Positions 8,033 to 17,541 of a stretch of 64,000 nt of DNA are shown piece after piece (within the stretch, counting starts at the first letter, position 1; each line of letters starts with the position of its first letter). Under the pieces are notes generated by a model. The model was not told the origin of the DNA. It was given only the letters and a program-made list of their open reading frames with translations, and did not search any database. Origin of the DNA: CAYPNF01 sp964411985 (GTDB taxonomy: Bacteria > Verrucomicrobiota > Verrucomicrobiia > Limisphaerales > J093). The stretch lies in NCBI GenBank assembly GCA_964411985.1, contig CAYPNF010000036.1, positions 1 through 64,000 of the forward strand, given 5' to 3'. Position numbers and translations under genes: made by a program.

Positions 8033-9013
8033 CTAATGCGTCTTTATATAATCACTGATACTTTCCTTGGTGACCAGCTGAAAAGAAATAAATACCTGTT
8101 TTTCGTAAGGTTGGCCGCGCAGGATCTTTACCGTCGTCTCCACGGCCGTTCCCCCCTGCCCTTTGGCATCCTGAAACACAGTTGCGTCCAAGCGGCCACT
8201 CTTCACTGCCTGAAGTGCGTCGGCGATGGCGTCTACGCTCACAACAATCACCTTGTCCTTGATTTTGGCCCGTTCGAGCGCAAGCAAAGCCCCCATGCCC
8301 ATTTCATCATTCTGCGCAAACACGGCCTGGATCCGATCGCCGTGGCTCTGGATCCAGTTTTCCATGAGACTCATCGCCTTCGCACGGTCCCACTCCGCCG
8401 TCTGTTCCAGCACCAACTTCAGCCCCGGCTGACGTGCGAGCACCTCCCGCGCCCCCTGGTCACGCTTCAACTGCGCCGCTTGGCCGAGAAAACCCTGCAT
8501 CATCGCCACCTGTCCCTGGCCGTTCAAGCGACGGGCAATGTACTCCATCGCCAAGCGCGCGGACTCTTCGTCACGGGAACCAACGAAAGCCGTAGGCGTG
8601 GCCCGGGTCTCGGAGTTCACGTTGACAATCGGAATCCCCGCCGCCAAGGCTTTGGTCACGGCCGGCGAACTCGCTTCCATTTCGCAGGGATTGAGGATGA
8701 TCGCGTCCACTTTCTGAGCGATGAAACTCTCGACCTGCTGCACCTGCTTTTCGGCGCTCCGCTGAGCGTCGTTCACCACCAATCGCACGCTCAATTCTTT
8801 GGCCTTGGCCTCCATCGCCTGGTTCAGCAAGACGATAAACTCGGAGGACAGATTCAGAAGCGACACGCCGATGACCCACTGCTTTTCAGTCGCGGGGCGG
8901 ACCTTTCCAGCATCATCGGATTCCCTCCGCCCGCAGCCGCTCCCACCAAAGGAGGCTACCAAAAGCACGATCCAGAACAGGATCGATTTCCGGTGTGTGA
9001 GGACATTTCTCAT
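8033..9013 (-). CDS. Sugar ABC transporter substrate-binding lipoprotein (RbsB type)
   Basis: A periplasmic binding protein of the ribose/galactose type. The chosen ATG at 9013 gives a lipoprotein signal with lipobox-like 'FGGSGC'; a frame extension to 9049 adds 12 unlikely residues. Family hallmarks are 'WVIGVSLLNLSSEFIVLLNQ' at the start of the mature domain, 'VDAIILNPCE', 'IPIVNVNSE' and 'AVFAQNDEMGMGALLALERA'. It is the third gene of an ATPase-permease-binding protein operon. The usual monosaccharide substrate cannot be read from sequence. Confidence 0.9.
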   Translation of the reverse strand: MRNVLTHRKSILFWIVLLVASFGGSGCGRRESDDAGKVRPATEKQWVIGVSLLNLSSEFIVLLNQAMEAKAKELSVRLVVNDAQRSAEKQVQQVESFIAQKVDAIILNPCEMEASSPAVTKALAAGIPIVNVNSETRATPTAFVGSRDEESARLAMEYIARRLNGQGQVAMMQGFLGQAAQLKRDQGAREVLARQPGLKLVLEQTAEWDRAKAMSLMENWIQSHGDRIQAVFAQNDEMGMGALLALERAKIKDKVIVVSVDAIADALQAVKSGRLDATVFQDAKGQGGTAVETTVKILRGQPYEKQVFISFQLVTKESISDYIKTH

Positions 9014-9062
9014 AGGGTGTATCGCTAGCTTGTGGGTGGGAAATACCATGGCGTGGCGGCAG

Positions 9063-10025
9063 TCAGGATCGGTTTCGTTGGTCCAGCCACACCGCTCCGA
9101 TGATGATGATTCCCTTCACGATTTGCTGGTAATAGGAGGAGACGTTCAACAAGTCCAGTCCGTTGTTGATGACCCCCATCAGCAGCGCGCCCAACAGCGT
9201 CCCGCCAATGCTTCCGACGCCTCCGGAAAGGCTGGTTCCACCGATCACCGCCGCTGCGATCGCATCCAGTTCGTAGGCCACACCCGCGTTAGGCTGACCG
9301 GTGGTAATGCGGGAAGCCAGCACCACTCCCGCCAAGCCTGCTAAAGCGCCACAAACCGTGTAGGCAAAGGTCTTGATCGAGTTTACTGACAAGCCCGCAG
9401 CACGGGCGGCTTGCTCGTTGCCTCCCACCGCGTAGAGGTAACGCCCCAGCCGGACGTGGGCTAGAAAGAGCCAGGACACCGCCGCAACGGCCAAGAGAAT
9501 CAGGATCGGCACGGGAAAGCCGAACACGTCCCCACCCAGCGCCAGGAACGAATCGCTCAAGTTGGATACGGGCCTCCCCCTGCTGATCACCAGGGCAAGT
9601 CCCCTGGCCACGGTCATCATACCCAGGGTTACGATAAAAGGCGCAATTCTCCCCCGGGTCACCACTAAGCCGCTCGTGGCCCCGCAAGCAGCGCCGGCCA
9701 GGATTCCAAGCCCGATTGGCACCACCACCGGCCAATCCCCCGGATGCGCAAAGCAAGCCGCTACCACCCCGGTCAATGCCACCAGGGAACCCAGCGAAAG
9801 ATCGACTCCACCAGTCAGCAAAACATAGGTCACCCCCACGGCCAGGATGCCGTTGAGGGAAATCTGACGGGCCACGTTGATCAGGTTCGCCACGGTTAGG
9901 AACTGGGGACGGAGCAAGGACAGAACCCCACCCAAAAGGATCAAGGCCAAGAGAAGGCCCAGTCTCCCCCGCCAGGCCGGGATCGCTTTTGAATGGGATG
10001 TCACCCTCATAGACTTCGATTGCAT
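9063..10025 (-). CDS. Sugar ABC transporter permease (RbsC type)
   Basis: A 320-residue inner-membrane permease of the branched ribose/xylose transporter family with about 8-10 hydrophobic segments. Diagnostic stretches are 'LLTGGVDLSLGSLVALTGVV', 'GLVVTRGRIAPFIVTLGMMT', 'VGGNEQAARAAGLSVNSIK' and 'AVIGGTSLSGGVGSIGGTLL'. Its ATG overlaps the stop of the ATPase gene by one base (TGATG), so the two are translationally coupled. The binding-protein gene follows 49 bp downstream. Confidence 0.93.
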   Translation of the reverse strand: MQSKSMRVTSHSKAIPAWRGRLGLLLALILLGGVLSLLRPQFLTVANLINVARQISLNGILAVGVTYVLLTGGVDLSLGSLVALTGVVAACFAHPGDWPVVVPIGLGILAGAACGATSGLVVTRGRIAPFIVTLGMMTVARGLALVISRGRPVSNLSDSFLALGGDVFGFPVPILILLAVAAVSWLFLAHVRLGRYLYAVGGNEQAARAAGLSVNSIKTFAYTVCGALAGLAGVVLASRITTGQPNAGVAYELDAIAAAVIGGTSLSGGVGSIGGTLLGALLMGVINNGLDLLNVSSYYQQIVKGIIIIGAVWLDQRNRS

Positions 10026-11521
10026 CAGACGTGCATCGCCAGCGCCAGTATCTCCTCAGGGGTGGATCGCGCCGGAAAACGCTCCGCGACGACCGTTCCT
10101 TGCCGCATCACCAGGATACGATCACACAAGGAGAACAGTTCGGGAAGCTCCGAGGAAACAAGAACTACCGCCATGCCACCCTTGGCCAACTCTCGAATGA
10201 TCTCGTGCACCTCCAGCTTGGCGGCAACGTCGATTCCACGCGTCGGCTCGTCCAACAGCAGGACTTTCGGCTGGGCGAGCAGGGTGCGGGCGATCACAAT
10301 CTTTTGTTGGTTGCCTCCACTCAGGCACTCCATCGCCTCATCGCCGTGCCGGGTCTTCACGCGAAAACGCCGGATCTGCTCCTCGACCATTCGCAGTTCA
10401 GCCCCATGATCGATCAGTCCCCAACGAGTCCATTGGGTCAACGCGGCCAGCGTGATGTTCTGGCGCACGCTCAGCTTCGGGATAAAACCATATTCTTTGC
10501 GATCCTCGGTAACCAATCCAATGCCCGATGCGAGTGCGTCTCCCGGGCTGCGAACGGTCAACGGCTGATTCTCCATCCAGATCTCCCCCTCATCCGCCGG
10601 GTCGAGACCATAGACCGCGTTCACGAGTTCCGTTCGCCCAGCACCCATCAGCCCGGCGAAGCCCAGGACTTCCCCTTTTCGCACCTCAAAAGACACCCCC
10701 CGAAATTCCCCCTGCCGGGTAAGCCCGCGAACCGAAAGTACGGGAGTGCCGGAGTACTTGCGAGTTTCTTGGCAAGACGAGGCCCCTGCTTTCATCTCTC
10801 GACCCGCCATCAGAGAAACCAAGCGGTCCGAGGTGATCTCCCCCATGGGATGGGTCGATACGTTTCTCCCATCTCGCAGAATGGTCACACGGTCCGCAAG
10901 CCGCTGCACTTCTGCCAACTTGTGGGAAATGTAGAGAATCCCCACCCCGCGCTTCCGAAGGTCCTGAATGATCTCGAAGAGTGCGTCCACTTCCTGCTCA
11001 CTCAGCGCGGAGGTAGGTTCGTCCATGATCAACACCCTGACCTCGTGAGCCAGGGCTTTGGCAATCTCCACCGTCTGCATCTCCGCAACGCTGAGCTTAC
11101 TCATTGCCTGGGAAGGACACAGAGGTACCCGGAAGCGCGCCAAGAGCCGGGCAGCCTCGGAATGCAGACGCTTACGGTCAATCCATCCAGTCCACCGGGA
11201 GCAAGGTTCCTGGCCAATGAGGACATTCTCTGCCACGGTGAGATTAGGAAAGGGCATCAGTTCCTGGTGGATCATCGCCACCCCACCTCGCAAAGCATCG
11301 TGCGCGTGGCGAAACTCGACTTTCCGACCATCTAACCGGACCTCCCCGCTATCAGGGCGCAGGAGCCCGGCAAGAACTTTCATGAGCGTCGATTTGCCCG
11401 CCCCGTTTTCCCCCATCACGGCGTGTACCTCACCCGCTTGAAGCTCCAGAGAAACGCCCCACAAAACCGGAACCCCGGCAAAGGACTTCTGGATTTCATG
11501 GGCTGATAACAGGCTACTCAT
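10025..11521 (-). CDS. Sugar ABC transporter ATPase, tandem-domain (RbsA type)
   Basis: A 498-residue ATPase with two nucleotide-binding domains. The first has Walker A 'GENGAGKST', signature 'LSVAEMQTVEIAKAL' and Walker B 'VLIMDEPTSAL'. The second has a divergent Walker A region ('GFAGLMGAGRTELV', without the lysine, as usual in this family), signature 'LSGGNQQKIVIARTL' and 'VLLLDEPTRGID'. First gene of the importer operon. It energises uptake of a monosaccharide through the downstream permease. Divergent from the membrane-protein gene at 11637; the gap of 115 bp probably holds both promoters. Confidence 0.93.
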   Translation of the reverse strand: MSSLLSAHEIQKSFAGVPVLWGVSLELQAGEVHAVMGENGAGKSTLMKVLAGLLRPDSGEVRLDGRKVEFRHAHDALRGGVAMIHQELMPFPNLTVAENVLIGQEPCSRWTGWIDRKRLHSEAARLLARFRVPLCPSQAMSKLSVAEMQTVEIAKALAHEVRVLIMDEPTSALSEQEVDALFEIIQDLRKRGVGILYISHKLAEVQRLADRVTILRDGRNVSTHPMGEITSDRLVSLMAGREMKAGASSCQETRKYSGTPVLSVRGLTRQGEFRGVSFEVRKGEVLGFAGLMGAGRTELVNAVYGLDPADEGEIWMENQPLTVRSPGDALASGIGLVTEDRKEYGFIPKLSVRQNITLAALTQWTRWGLIDHGAELRMVEEQIRRFRVKTRHGDEAMECLSGGNQQKIVIARTLLAQPKVLLLDEPTRGIDVAAKLEVHEIIRELAKGGMAVVLVSSELPELFSLCDRILVMRQGTVVAERFPARSTPEEILALAMHV

Positions 11522-11636
11522 GCGCCAACAGAGTGCTTGGGTCGTAGTTGACCACTCCGACTCGTAACGGTCAATCTTGATGGAGGGGTCGGCAACGGAA
11601 TTGATTCCGAGGGGGCGTCATGCACATACTCAGGCA

Positions 11637-12977
11637 ATGACCACTCCGAGCAATCACCGTCTGGCACAGGACCTGGTCCTTCCCACCCTTCTTTTCATGG
11701 CGCTGGGTGGCATGACCTGGGCCGTGAGGGGGAGCTCCGGCTTCGGCGCCATGAACGGCTGCGCGTTCGCTGGTGTCACCTGGGGAGCGGCCTGGTGGTT
11801 CATCGCACGCGACCGACAGACTGAACAATCCCGGCCTTATAATTCAGGCTGGATCATCCTCGCGTTGACCATCGGAATCGGGATCTCCGGAAACCGTGGG
11901 TGGATGCAATGGCCCAGCTTCTTCGATGGCCACCTGCAGACCAACACTGCCAAGGGAGAGTTCGTTGAGATCTCCCGCAGCTACGGTTTTCTTTGGCTCT
12001 TCCTGGCTGGAATTCCCTGGGCCGGGCTGGGAGCATGCATGCTTGCATGGTGCTCACCCAAGAAGCCCGCCAGACTGCTGGACTGGGCCTTTCGGCTCGC
12101 TCTTGGGTTTGGCATGGCCGGAGTGGCCGCGCTCCTCTTTGACAACCTTCCCCACCTGTTTCTTCCCCTCTACGAGAACCTGAGCTCTCAATACGCCGAT
12201 CTGCAGGCGAATCCAAATCTGCGCAGGCTTATCAACGATAATCGCGCCGCTTTGATGCACCTGGGCGCGTACTCAGGCTTCCTGCTTTATGAGGTGATGC
12301 GAAAGGACTGGCGGAACGTCACCCTCATTCTGAGCGTTGGCCTGATAAACGGAGCAGGGTGGGCCGCTCTCCAAAACTGGCGTTGGGCTCCCAGTCAATG
12401 GCCGGATTCGTCCTTCAACTGGTGGCGCTGCTGGGAATCGTCAGGTGGCCTCAGCATCGGACTGGCTTACGGCATTGGCTACTTCTTGGTAAACCGCCCA
12501 GCACCCTCTGGGTATCGCGGAACCGGAGATCAGGCAAGCCAGTCTGCAACATCAGACGTGGAACGATGGGTCGTATATGCTGGGATTCTCCTGGGACTCG
12601 GCTTTTCCCTCAAGAACGGCCTGAAGGGTTGGGCGAATCTCTACCTGGGAAACGAGGAGCACTGGAATCTCCTACTCTGGAGGCTCATCGGAACCGTGGT
12701 GTTGGCGGGCCTTGTCCTGATCACGCTGTGGATTCGCCGCCGACCGACCGCCAAGGGTTTTCAGGGCGATCTGTTTCCCCACGATTCCTGGCTAATCTGG
12801 ACAGTGCTGTGCGTGCAGAACCTCATTGCACAACTGGTCACCGGCCCTCATCACTCCTGGAGCGAATCCGCCTTCAGCATCTATTACGTCCTCCTATTCC
12901 TACTGTCCGCCACCATCGTCTACCACTACCAGTGTGTGAAATCCCGGATAGCACTCCCCAGCGCCTCCATCCCCTGA
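11637..12977 (+). CDS. Multi-pass membrane protein, unknown function
   Basis: A 446-residue integral membrane protein with about 11 hydrophobic segments. The ATG at 11637 puts the first segment ('VLPTLLFMALGGMTWAVRG') near the N-terminus; ATG 11580 and TTG 11577 are possible longer starts. Conserved-looking glycine- and tryptophan-rich loops ('GSSGFGAMNG', 'WGAAWWFIARDR', 'WSESAFSIYY') recall transporters or proteins seen in Planctomycetes and Verrucomicrobia without assigned function. Placement opposite the sugar importer suggests a carbohydrate-related role, but this is only a guess. It converges with the next gene, 8 bp away. Confidence 0.7.
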   Translation: MTTPSNHRLAQDLVLPTLLFMALGGMTWAVRGSSGFGAMNGCAFAGVTWGAAWWFIARDRQTEQSRPYNSGWIILALTIGIGISGNRGWMQWPSFFDGHLQTNTAKGEFVEISRSYGFLWLFLAGIPWAGLGACMLAWCSPKKPARLLDWAFRLALGFGMAGVAALLFDNLPHLFLPLYENLSSQYADLQANPNLRRLINDNRAALMHLGAYSGFLLYEVMRKDWRNVTLILSVGLINGAGWAALQNWRWAPSQWPDSSFNWWRCWESSGGLSIGLAYGIGYFLVNRPAPSGYRGTGDQASQSATSDVERWVVYAGILLGLGFSLKNGLKGWANLYLGNEEHWNLLLWRLIGTVVLAGLVLITLWIRRRPTAKGFQGDLFPHDSWLIWTVLCVQNLIAQLVTGPHHSWSESAFSIYYVLLFLLSATIVYHYQCVKSRIALPSASIP

Positions 12978-12984
12978 AAGTCCG

Positions 12985-13398
12985 TTATTTGGATTTCGGG
13001 AGACTCTTTGGTTCAATGGTAATCAACACGATGTCACCCTTGCCCTTAGGATATTTCATTTTGGTGTACGCGTGCTCCATGGCTCTGCGGTCCGTCTCCG
13101 CATCTCCGGAGCTTTGGCGCAAGTCGATCCCGATGGCTATGCCTTGATCGTTGTATCGAACGAGCACGATCACCGGCGCTAACTGCCCAGGTTTCTTTGG
13201 TTTGGCCGCCTCTTTGGCCGCTTTGCGCTCCATCTTCTCTTTCATTTCAGCGATGCTGCCCGTGGTGGGAGGAATCTTGTTGTTGTAGGAGTTGGCCATG
13301 TAGTAGTCGGACTTGGAACTGCTCTTGCAGCCAAGCCCGAAACAAAGGACCAAAAACACCAGCCCGATCAAAAGACGAAAATGGATCTGTAGTCTCAT
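12985..13398 (-). CDS. Small lipoprotein, unknown function
   Basis: A 137-residue protein with a lipoprotein signal ending in 'VLCFGLGCKSSS'. A lysine/alanine-rich helical linker ('MKEKMERKAAKEAAKPKKPG') follows, then a small domain with 'APVIVLVRYNDQGIAIGIDL' and 'DRRAMEHAYTKMKYPKGKGD'. I do not recognise the family; the C-terminal half vaguely recalls TonB-C-like folds. It probably sits on the inner leaflet of the outer membrane or in the periplasm. Confidence 0.6.
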   Translation of the reverse strand: MRLQIHFRLLIGLVFLVLCFGLGCKSSSKSDYYMANSYNNKIPPTTGSIAEMKEKMERKAAKEAAKPKKPGQLAPVIVLVRYNDQGIAIGIDLRQSSGDAETDRRAMEHAYTKMKYPKGKGDIVLITIEPKSLPKSK

Positions 13399-13484
13399 AC
13401 CTAAACCCGTCCCCTAACCAATAGCCTGTGCCGATCTGCGTGTCCAGCAGTTGCAGTTGGCGGTGCCTGAGGTATCCTGAGATC

Positions 13485-14339
13485 ATGCGCGTTTTGGTCA
13501 TCGGTGCGGGATACGTGGGGCTGCCTGTTGCCCAAAGACTGGCCGACGCCGGGCATGAAGTCCTTGCTGTCCGTCGGCACTGGGCCTCTCCCCAGAAGGA
13601 CTTCCGGTGCGTGGAGGCGGATCTCACTCGCCAGGAGACCTTCAAGTCATTGCCGCGCAACCAGGATGCACTCGTGTTTTGCGCCGCGCCCGACGCCGGG
13701 GGAGCCGATACCTACCGCTCTCTTTACCTGCAAGGAATGGAAAATCTCTTGAACTGGCTCGCGCCGGAAAGCACTTGTCGCTTGGTTTATACGAGCAGCA
13801 CCGGCGTCTATGGCCAGGATGACGGATCCACGGTGACGGAGGAAAGTCCCGCCGAGCCCGAATCACCCAGCGGGCAGATTCTAAGGAAGACCGAAAGGAG
13901 CCTGCTTGAGGCCGCGAGCCGCCCCGGCTTGGTGCCCATCCTTCTTCGCGTGGCCGGCATCTACGGACCCGGTCGGGGGTATTGGCTTCGCTCCTTCCTT
14001 GCTGGGGAAGCAAAACTGGATGGAGAAGGAGAGCGTTGGTTGAACATGATCCATCGTGACGATGTGGCCGGATGCATTATCGCCGCCCTCCATGCCGGAC
14101 AATCAGGGCAAGTCTATAACGCTGTCGATCGCGAACCCGTTCGCCAACTGGATCTTTTCCGCTGGCTCAGCCAGCGGCTGAACCGCCCGATGCCTCAGGC
14201 GCAACCACCAGGCCGAATTTCCTCAAGCAGCAGAACGGTAACGAACAAACGCGTTTCCGGTGAAAAGATCGTGCGGACGCTGAATTACCAATTCGCCTAC
14301 CCTACGTTTCGGGAAGGGTTCGAAGCCGAACTGTCCTAA
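13485..14339 (+). CDS. NAD-dependent epimerase/dehydratase family protein
   Basis: A 284-residue Rossmann-fold SDR of the atypical/YeeZ-like type. The ATG at 13485 places 'MRVLVIGAGYVGLPVAQRLA' at the N-terminus, with the dinucleotide-binding glycines GxGxxG. 'YTSSTGVYG' carries the conserved serine/threonine region and tyrosine, and 'LLRVAGIYGPGRG' and 'MIHRDDVAGCIIAAL' are typical later motifs. The classical YxxxK is not evident, so activity may differ from sugar epimerases. A GAGG lies upstream of the chosen start. Convergent with the histidine kinase gene (14 bp gap). Confidence 0.8.
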   Translation: MRVLVIGAGYVGLPVAQRLADAGHEVLAVRRHWASPQKDFRCVEADLTRQETFKSLPRNQDALVFCAAPDAGGADTYRSLYLQGMENLLNWLAPESTCRLVYTSSTGVYGQDDGSTVTEESPAEPESPSGQILRKTERSLLEAASRPGLVPILLRVAGIYGPGRGYWLRSFLAGEAKLDGEGERWLNMIHRDDVAGCIIAALHAGQSGQVYNAVDREPVRQLDLFRWLSQRLNRPMPQAQPPGRISSSSRTVTNKRVSGEKIVRTLNYQFAYPTFREGFEAELS

Positions 14340-14353
14340 CGTCTCCTTGACCG

Positions 14354-16735
14354 CTACGTCTTCACCGAACTCGGTGCAGCGCTGGCCAATTGCTGCAAGA
14401 GCAGTTCTTTTGTCTCAACAAAAGCCGCTTGCAGCCGACCAAACCACTCCCGAGCAGCCTCCTCATTTCCCGCAGCGACCGCGTGCTGGATCCGATCGCA
14501 GCACAGCGTCATCCGAGAAGCCCCGATGCCTCCGCAGCTCCCCTTCAGGCGGTGTGCCACGCGCTCCACCACTTCCATCGTTCCCGCCTGAATCGCCGCC
14601 TCCATCGCCGCGATCTGGCTGGGGGTGTCTGAAAGAAACACACCGAGGATGTCGCGCATCGGGCCATCATCTCCATCGCTACCGAGGGCTCGGATCTGTT
14701 CAAGAACAACCATGTCCAGCAAATCATCGCTCAACGATCGTTCCTCCATGGCAAAGGCCTCGGCACCGGTATGGTAGCGCTCAAGGGCAGCCACCAAGTC
14801 CGACTGCCGCACCGGCTTCGGCACAAAATCGTTCATCCCGGCCTCAAAACATTTCTGCCGGTCCGACTCCATGGCGTTGGCGGTCATCGCAATGATGTAG
14901 ACCCCTGGCGCAATCCGCTCCTGTCTTATCCGAATCGTGGTTTCGTACCCATCCAACTCGGGCATCTGGCAATCCATGAAGATGAGATCATAGGCGGCAT
15001 TCTCCAGTGCCTCGATCACCTCAACGCCATCCGCGGCCAGATCCGCCGTGTAACCCAGCTTGCTCAACATCCGGAGGGCGACCTTCTGGTTAATCGGATT
15101 GTCCTCCGCTAAAAGGATCCGGATGGGTTTAGGCTTTTCGCCAGGCTTGGCAGCTGCGGCTGTGGGCGCGATTTCCGATCCGGGAGCGGAGGCCTTTTTC
15201 AAAACGACTGTGAACCAGAATCTGGAGCCCTTTCCGATCTCACTGTCCACCCCCACTGTGCCACCCATCCGTTCCACCAATTTGCGGGAGATAACCAGCC
15301 CAAGGCCGGTGCCTCCAAACCTGCGAGTCGTCGACGCATCGGCCTGGGTGAAAGGTTGGAAGAGGATTTGAATTTTCTCTGGCGGGATTCCGATCCCCGT
15401 GTCCACCACCTCTATGTGGAGCTTCACCGTATCAACAGTTTCCTCCAAACGAGCCACCCGCAGGGTCACGGAACCCGAAGGCGTGAACTTGACGGAGTTA
15501 CCCGCTAGGTTCAACAGAACCTGGCGCAGCCTTCCCGGATCCCCCCGGAGGTATTGCGGCACGTTAGGCCCCGTTTCCAACCTCAGTTCCAACCCCTTCT
15601 TGCGCGCTGACTCAGTAAGAAGATCCACGGTGGTGTTCACCACCTCCAGCAGGTCGAAATCAAGCTCTTCAAAGGCCATCTTGCCCGCCTCGATCTTCGA
15701 GAAATCCAGAATGTCGTTGATGATCGTTAATAAGGCCTCCGCACTCCGCTTGGCGGTGTCAGCATAATCCCTTTGCTCGGCATCCAGGGAGGTATCCAAC
15801 AGCAGACCGGTCATTCCGATGACGCCATTCATCGGCGTGCGAATCTCATGGCTCATCGTCGCCAGAAATTCACTCTTGGCCTGATTGGCAGCCTCAGCCA
15901 CCTCCTTGGCTTGCCGCGCCGATTCCTCAGCCTGGCGTCGCTCCGCAACCTCCCTGCGTAATTCCTGGGTGCGCTCGAGAACCCGCTGCTCCAGCTCTTC
16001 CCGCGCCTTCTGCAAGGCGCTATCGCGGCCCTGGATTTCGGCCAGCATCTGGTTGAAGTCGTCCACCAGCGTTCCCAACTCCGCGTCCAAAGGATGCTCG
16101 GCTCGGAGCGTGTAGTCCTTCTTTTCTGCAACCGCACGCGCCGTCTGCGCCAAGGCGATCACGGGCGCTGCCACTGCCTTCTGAAGCTTGCGTGAGACAA
16201 TGGAGGCCAGCAGGAGAGAGAGCAGGAAGGCCACCGAGGTCATTACCAGTTCCCGAATACTGGCTGCCCGTGCTGAACTGAGGTCCATGGCCAGATACAG
16301 CGTCCCCTTCATTTCCTTCCGGTCTTTGGGAGATCTGATTTCACGGGCCAGCATCAGGACGCTCCCTTCAAAACGATGCGAAGGCGTTTTCTCCAACCGC
16401 GCAAAGTTGACTCCAGACGGAAACGGGGAAGGCATCTGCTCTTTCACTGTGCCTTCCTCGTCGCACAAACGCACTGCTAAGACCCTCGGGTGGGACGTAG
16501 CCAGCTTCGCCGAATCGCGCAATGTGCTTTCGTCATTGAAATCCAATGCCGCCCCCACATTCTCTTCCAGTAAACCCGCTAGTTGCTCGGCATCGGTCAG
16601 AACGGTTTTGGGCCATTCGGAGATCTTCGTCACCGCCGACCACGCAAACACGAAAGTAAGCGCCGTCACGGTGGTCGCCATAATGGCGATCAGGATCTTG
16701 CGCGAGAGCGGCAGCTTGGAGAACCAGGCGTACAT
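14354..16735 (-). CDS. Hybrid sensor histidine kinase (CHASE8-HAMP-HisKA-HATPase-REC-Hpt)
   Basis: A 793-residue membrane-bound hybrid kinase. Residues about 14-35 and 163-185 are membrane spans flanking a periplasmic domain of the CHASE8 type seen in YfiN. A HAMP region and coiled coil (to about 280) follow. The HisKA box 'FLATMSHEIRTPMNG' holds the phospho-histidine near residue 296. The ATPase part has 'LAGNSVKFTPSG', 'DTGIGIPPEK' and 'RFGGTGLGLVISRKL'. The receiver has 'LLAEDNPINQKV' and the phospho-aspartate in 'IFMDCQMPELDG'; the Hpt histidine is in 'VAHRLKGSCGG' near 728. No output domain is present. The YfiR-like gene ends one base before it. Confidence 0.92.
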   Translation of the reverse strand: MYAWFSKLPLSRKILIAIMATTVTALTFVFAWSAVTKISEWPKTVLTDAEQLAGLLEENVGAALDFNDESTLRDSAKLATSHPRVLAVRLCDEEGTVKEQMPSPFPSGVNFARLEKTPSHRFEGSVLMLAREIRSPKDRKEMKGTLYLAMDLSSARAASIRELVMTSVAFLLSLLLASIVSRKLQKAVAAPVIALAQTARAVAEKKDYTLRAEHPLDAELGTLVDDFNQMLAEIQGRDSALQKAREELEQRVLERTQELRREVAERRQAEESARQAKEVAEAANQAKSEFLATMSHEIRTPMNGVIGMTGLLLDTSLDAEQRDYADTAKRSAEALLTIINDILDFSKIEAGKMAFEELDFDLLEVVNTTVDLLTESARKKGLELRLETGPNVPQYLRGDPGRLRQVLLNLAGNSVKFTPSGSVTLRVARLEETVDTVKLHIEVVDTGIGIPPEKIQILFQPFTQADASTTRRFGGTGLGLVISRKLVERMGGTVGVDSEIGKGSRFWFTVVLKKASAPGSEIAPTAAAAKPGEKPKPIRILLAEDNPINQKVALRMLSKLGYTADLAADGVEVIEALENAAYDLIFMDCQMPELDGYETTIRIRQERIAPGVYIIAMTANAMESDRQKCFEAGMNDFVPKPVRQSDLVAALERYHTGAEAFAMEERSLSDDLLDMVVLEQIRALGSDGDDGPMRDILGVFLSDTPSQIAAMEAAIQAGTMEVVERVAHRLKGSCGGIGASRMTLCCDRIQHAVAAGNEEAAREWFGRLQAAFVETKELLLQQLASAAPSSVKT

Positions 16736-16736
16736 A

Positions 16737-17402
16737 CTATTTGGTCCCGCCTTCCTGGTGGCGTACGTTCTTCGCCAAATTCAACATCGAAGCCCGCAGG
16801 AGCAGCTTTTCGGACTCAGCCCGGGTCAGATCCACTTCGAACCGAAGTTTCTTTCCCTCCAGCACAAATTCAATCATGCCGCCTGCATCCAGAAACCCGG
16901 GACAATCACTCACCGTCAGGATCGGCTTCCCATTCAAAACTGCCAAGTGCTGCCGCACCCGCTCGCTCTCGGAAATCGAGATGAATACGACCTGGCAATC
17001 CGCAAGGTCCTCTGCCTTCATGCTCCTTCTCACTTCGATCTTCTTCCCCGCGGCCTTCTTTTTGTCGACTACCTGCTGGACCGACCCCGCCAAAACTTCG
17101 TCACTCAACAGGCCAATGACCAGGCTTGGGTTGGTGGTGCCCGACTGCTCGGCCGCAGGCCAGGTCACGTAGTCAGGAAAGGAGCATAAGAACGCCGCTT
17201 TGAGCGCTGGTTCCACGGCCTTGATTGGCTGCTGATCCGCCACCCGGGCGACCGGCAGCATCAACAAGGCAAGAAGGCAGAGGCAAAGTCCTAGCTGCCA
17301 GCTACCGATTCTGTTCGGCATCTGGCAACACCATGCTCCGCGAGCGACCCTAACCGCCATGGCTTCAGCTCGGCACATCAGATTCTTCGCATCTCGATTC
17401 AA
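16737..17402 (-). CDS. YfiR-like periplasmic regulator (DUF4154 family)
   Basis: A 221-residue secreted protein of the YfiR family. A hydrophobic stretch 'LGLCLCLLALLMLPVA' near residue 40 is the export signal, so the true start may be the internal ATG about 27 codons in. Family hallmarks are 'ALKAAFLCSFPDYVTWPA', 'VIGLLSDEVLAGSVQ', 'CQVVFIS' and the C-terminal 'IEFVLEGKKLRFEVDLTRAE'. YfiR represses the diguanylate cyclase YfiN through its periplasmic CHASE8 domain; here it is directly followed by a histidine kinase with a similar sensor, so it probably controls that kinase. Confidence 0.85.
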   Translation of the reverse strand: MNRDAKNLMCRAEAMAVRVARGAWCCQMPNRIGSWQLGLCLCLLALLMLPVARVADQQPIKAVEPALKAAFLCSFPDYVTWPAAEQSGTTNPSLVIGLLSDEVLAGSVQQVVDKKKAAGKKIEVRRSMKAEDLADCQVVFISISESERVRQHLAVLNGKPILTVSDCPGFLDAGGMIEFVLEGKKLRFEVDLTRAESEKLLLRASMLNLAKNVRHQEGGTK

Positions 17403-17541
17403 CCAGCGGCAAAGCGCCCCGCTCCATTACTCTACGAGACTAGGCGGTGCCATGCCGTTCTCTATCAACGACAGAAACGAGGCAAAACTTGAGGGCAAGA
17501 ACCCCCTAACGGAGAGTCCACCGAAAGAGAAGCAGATAGGC

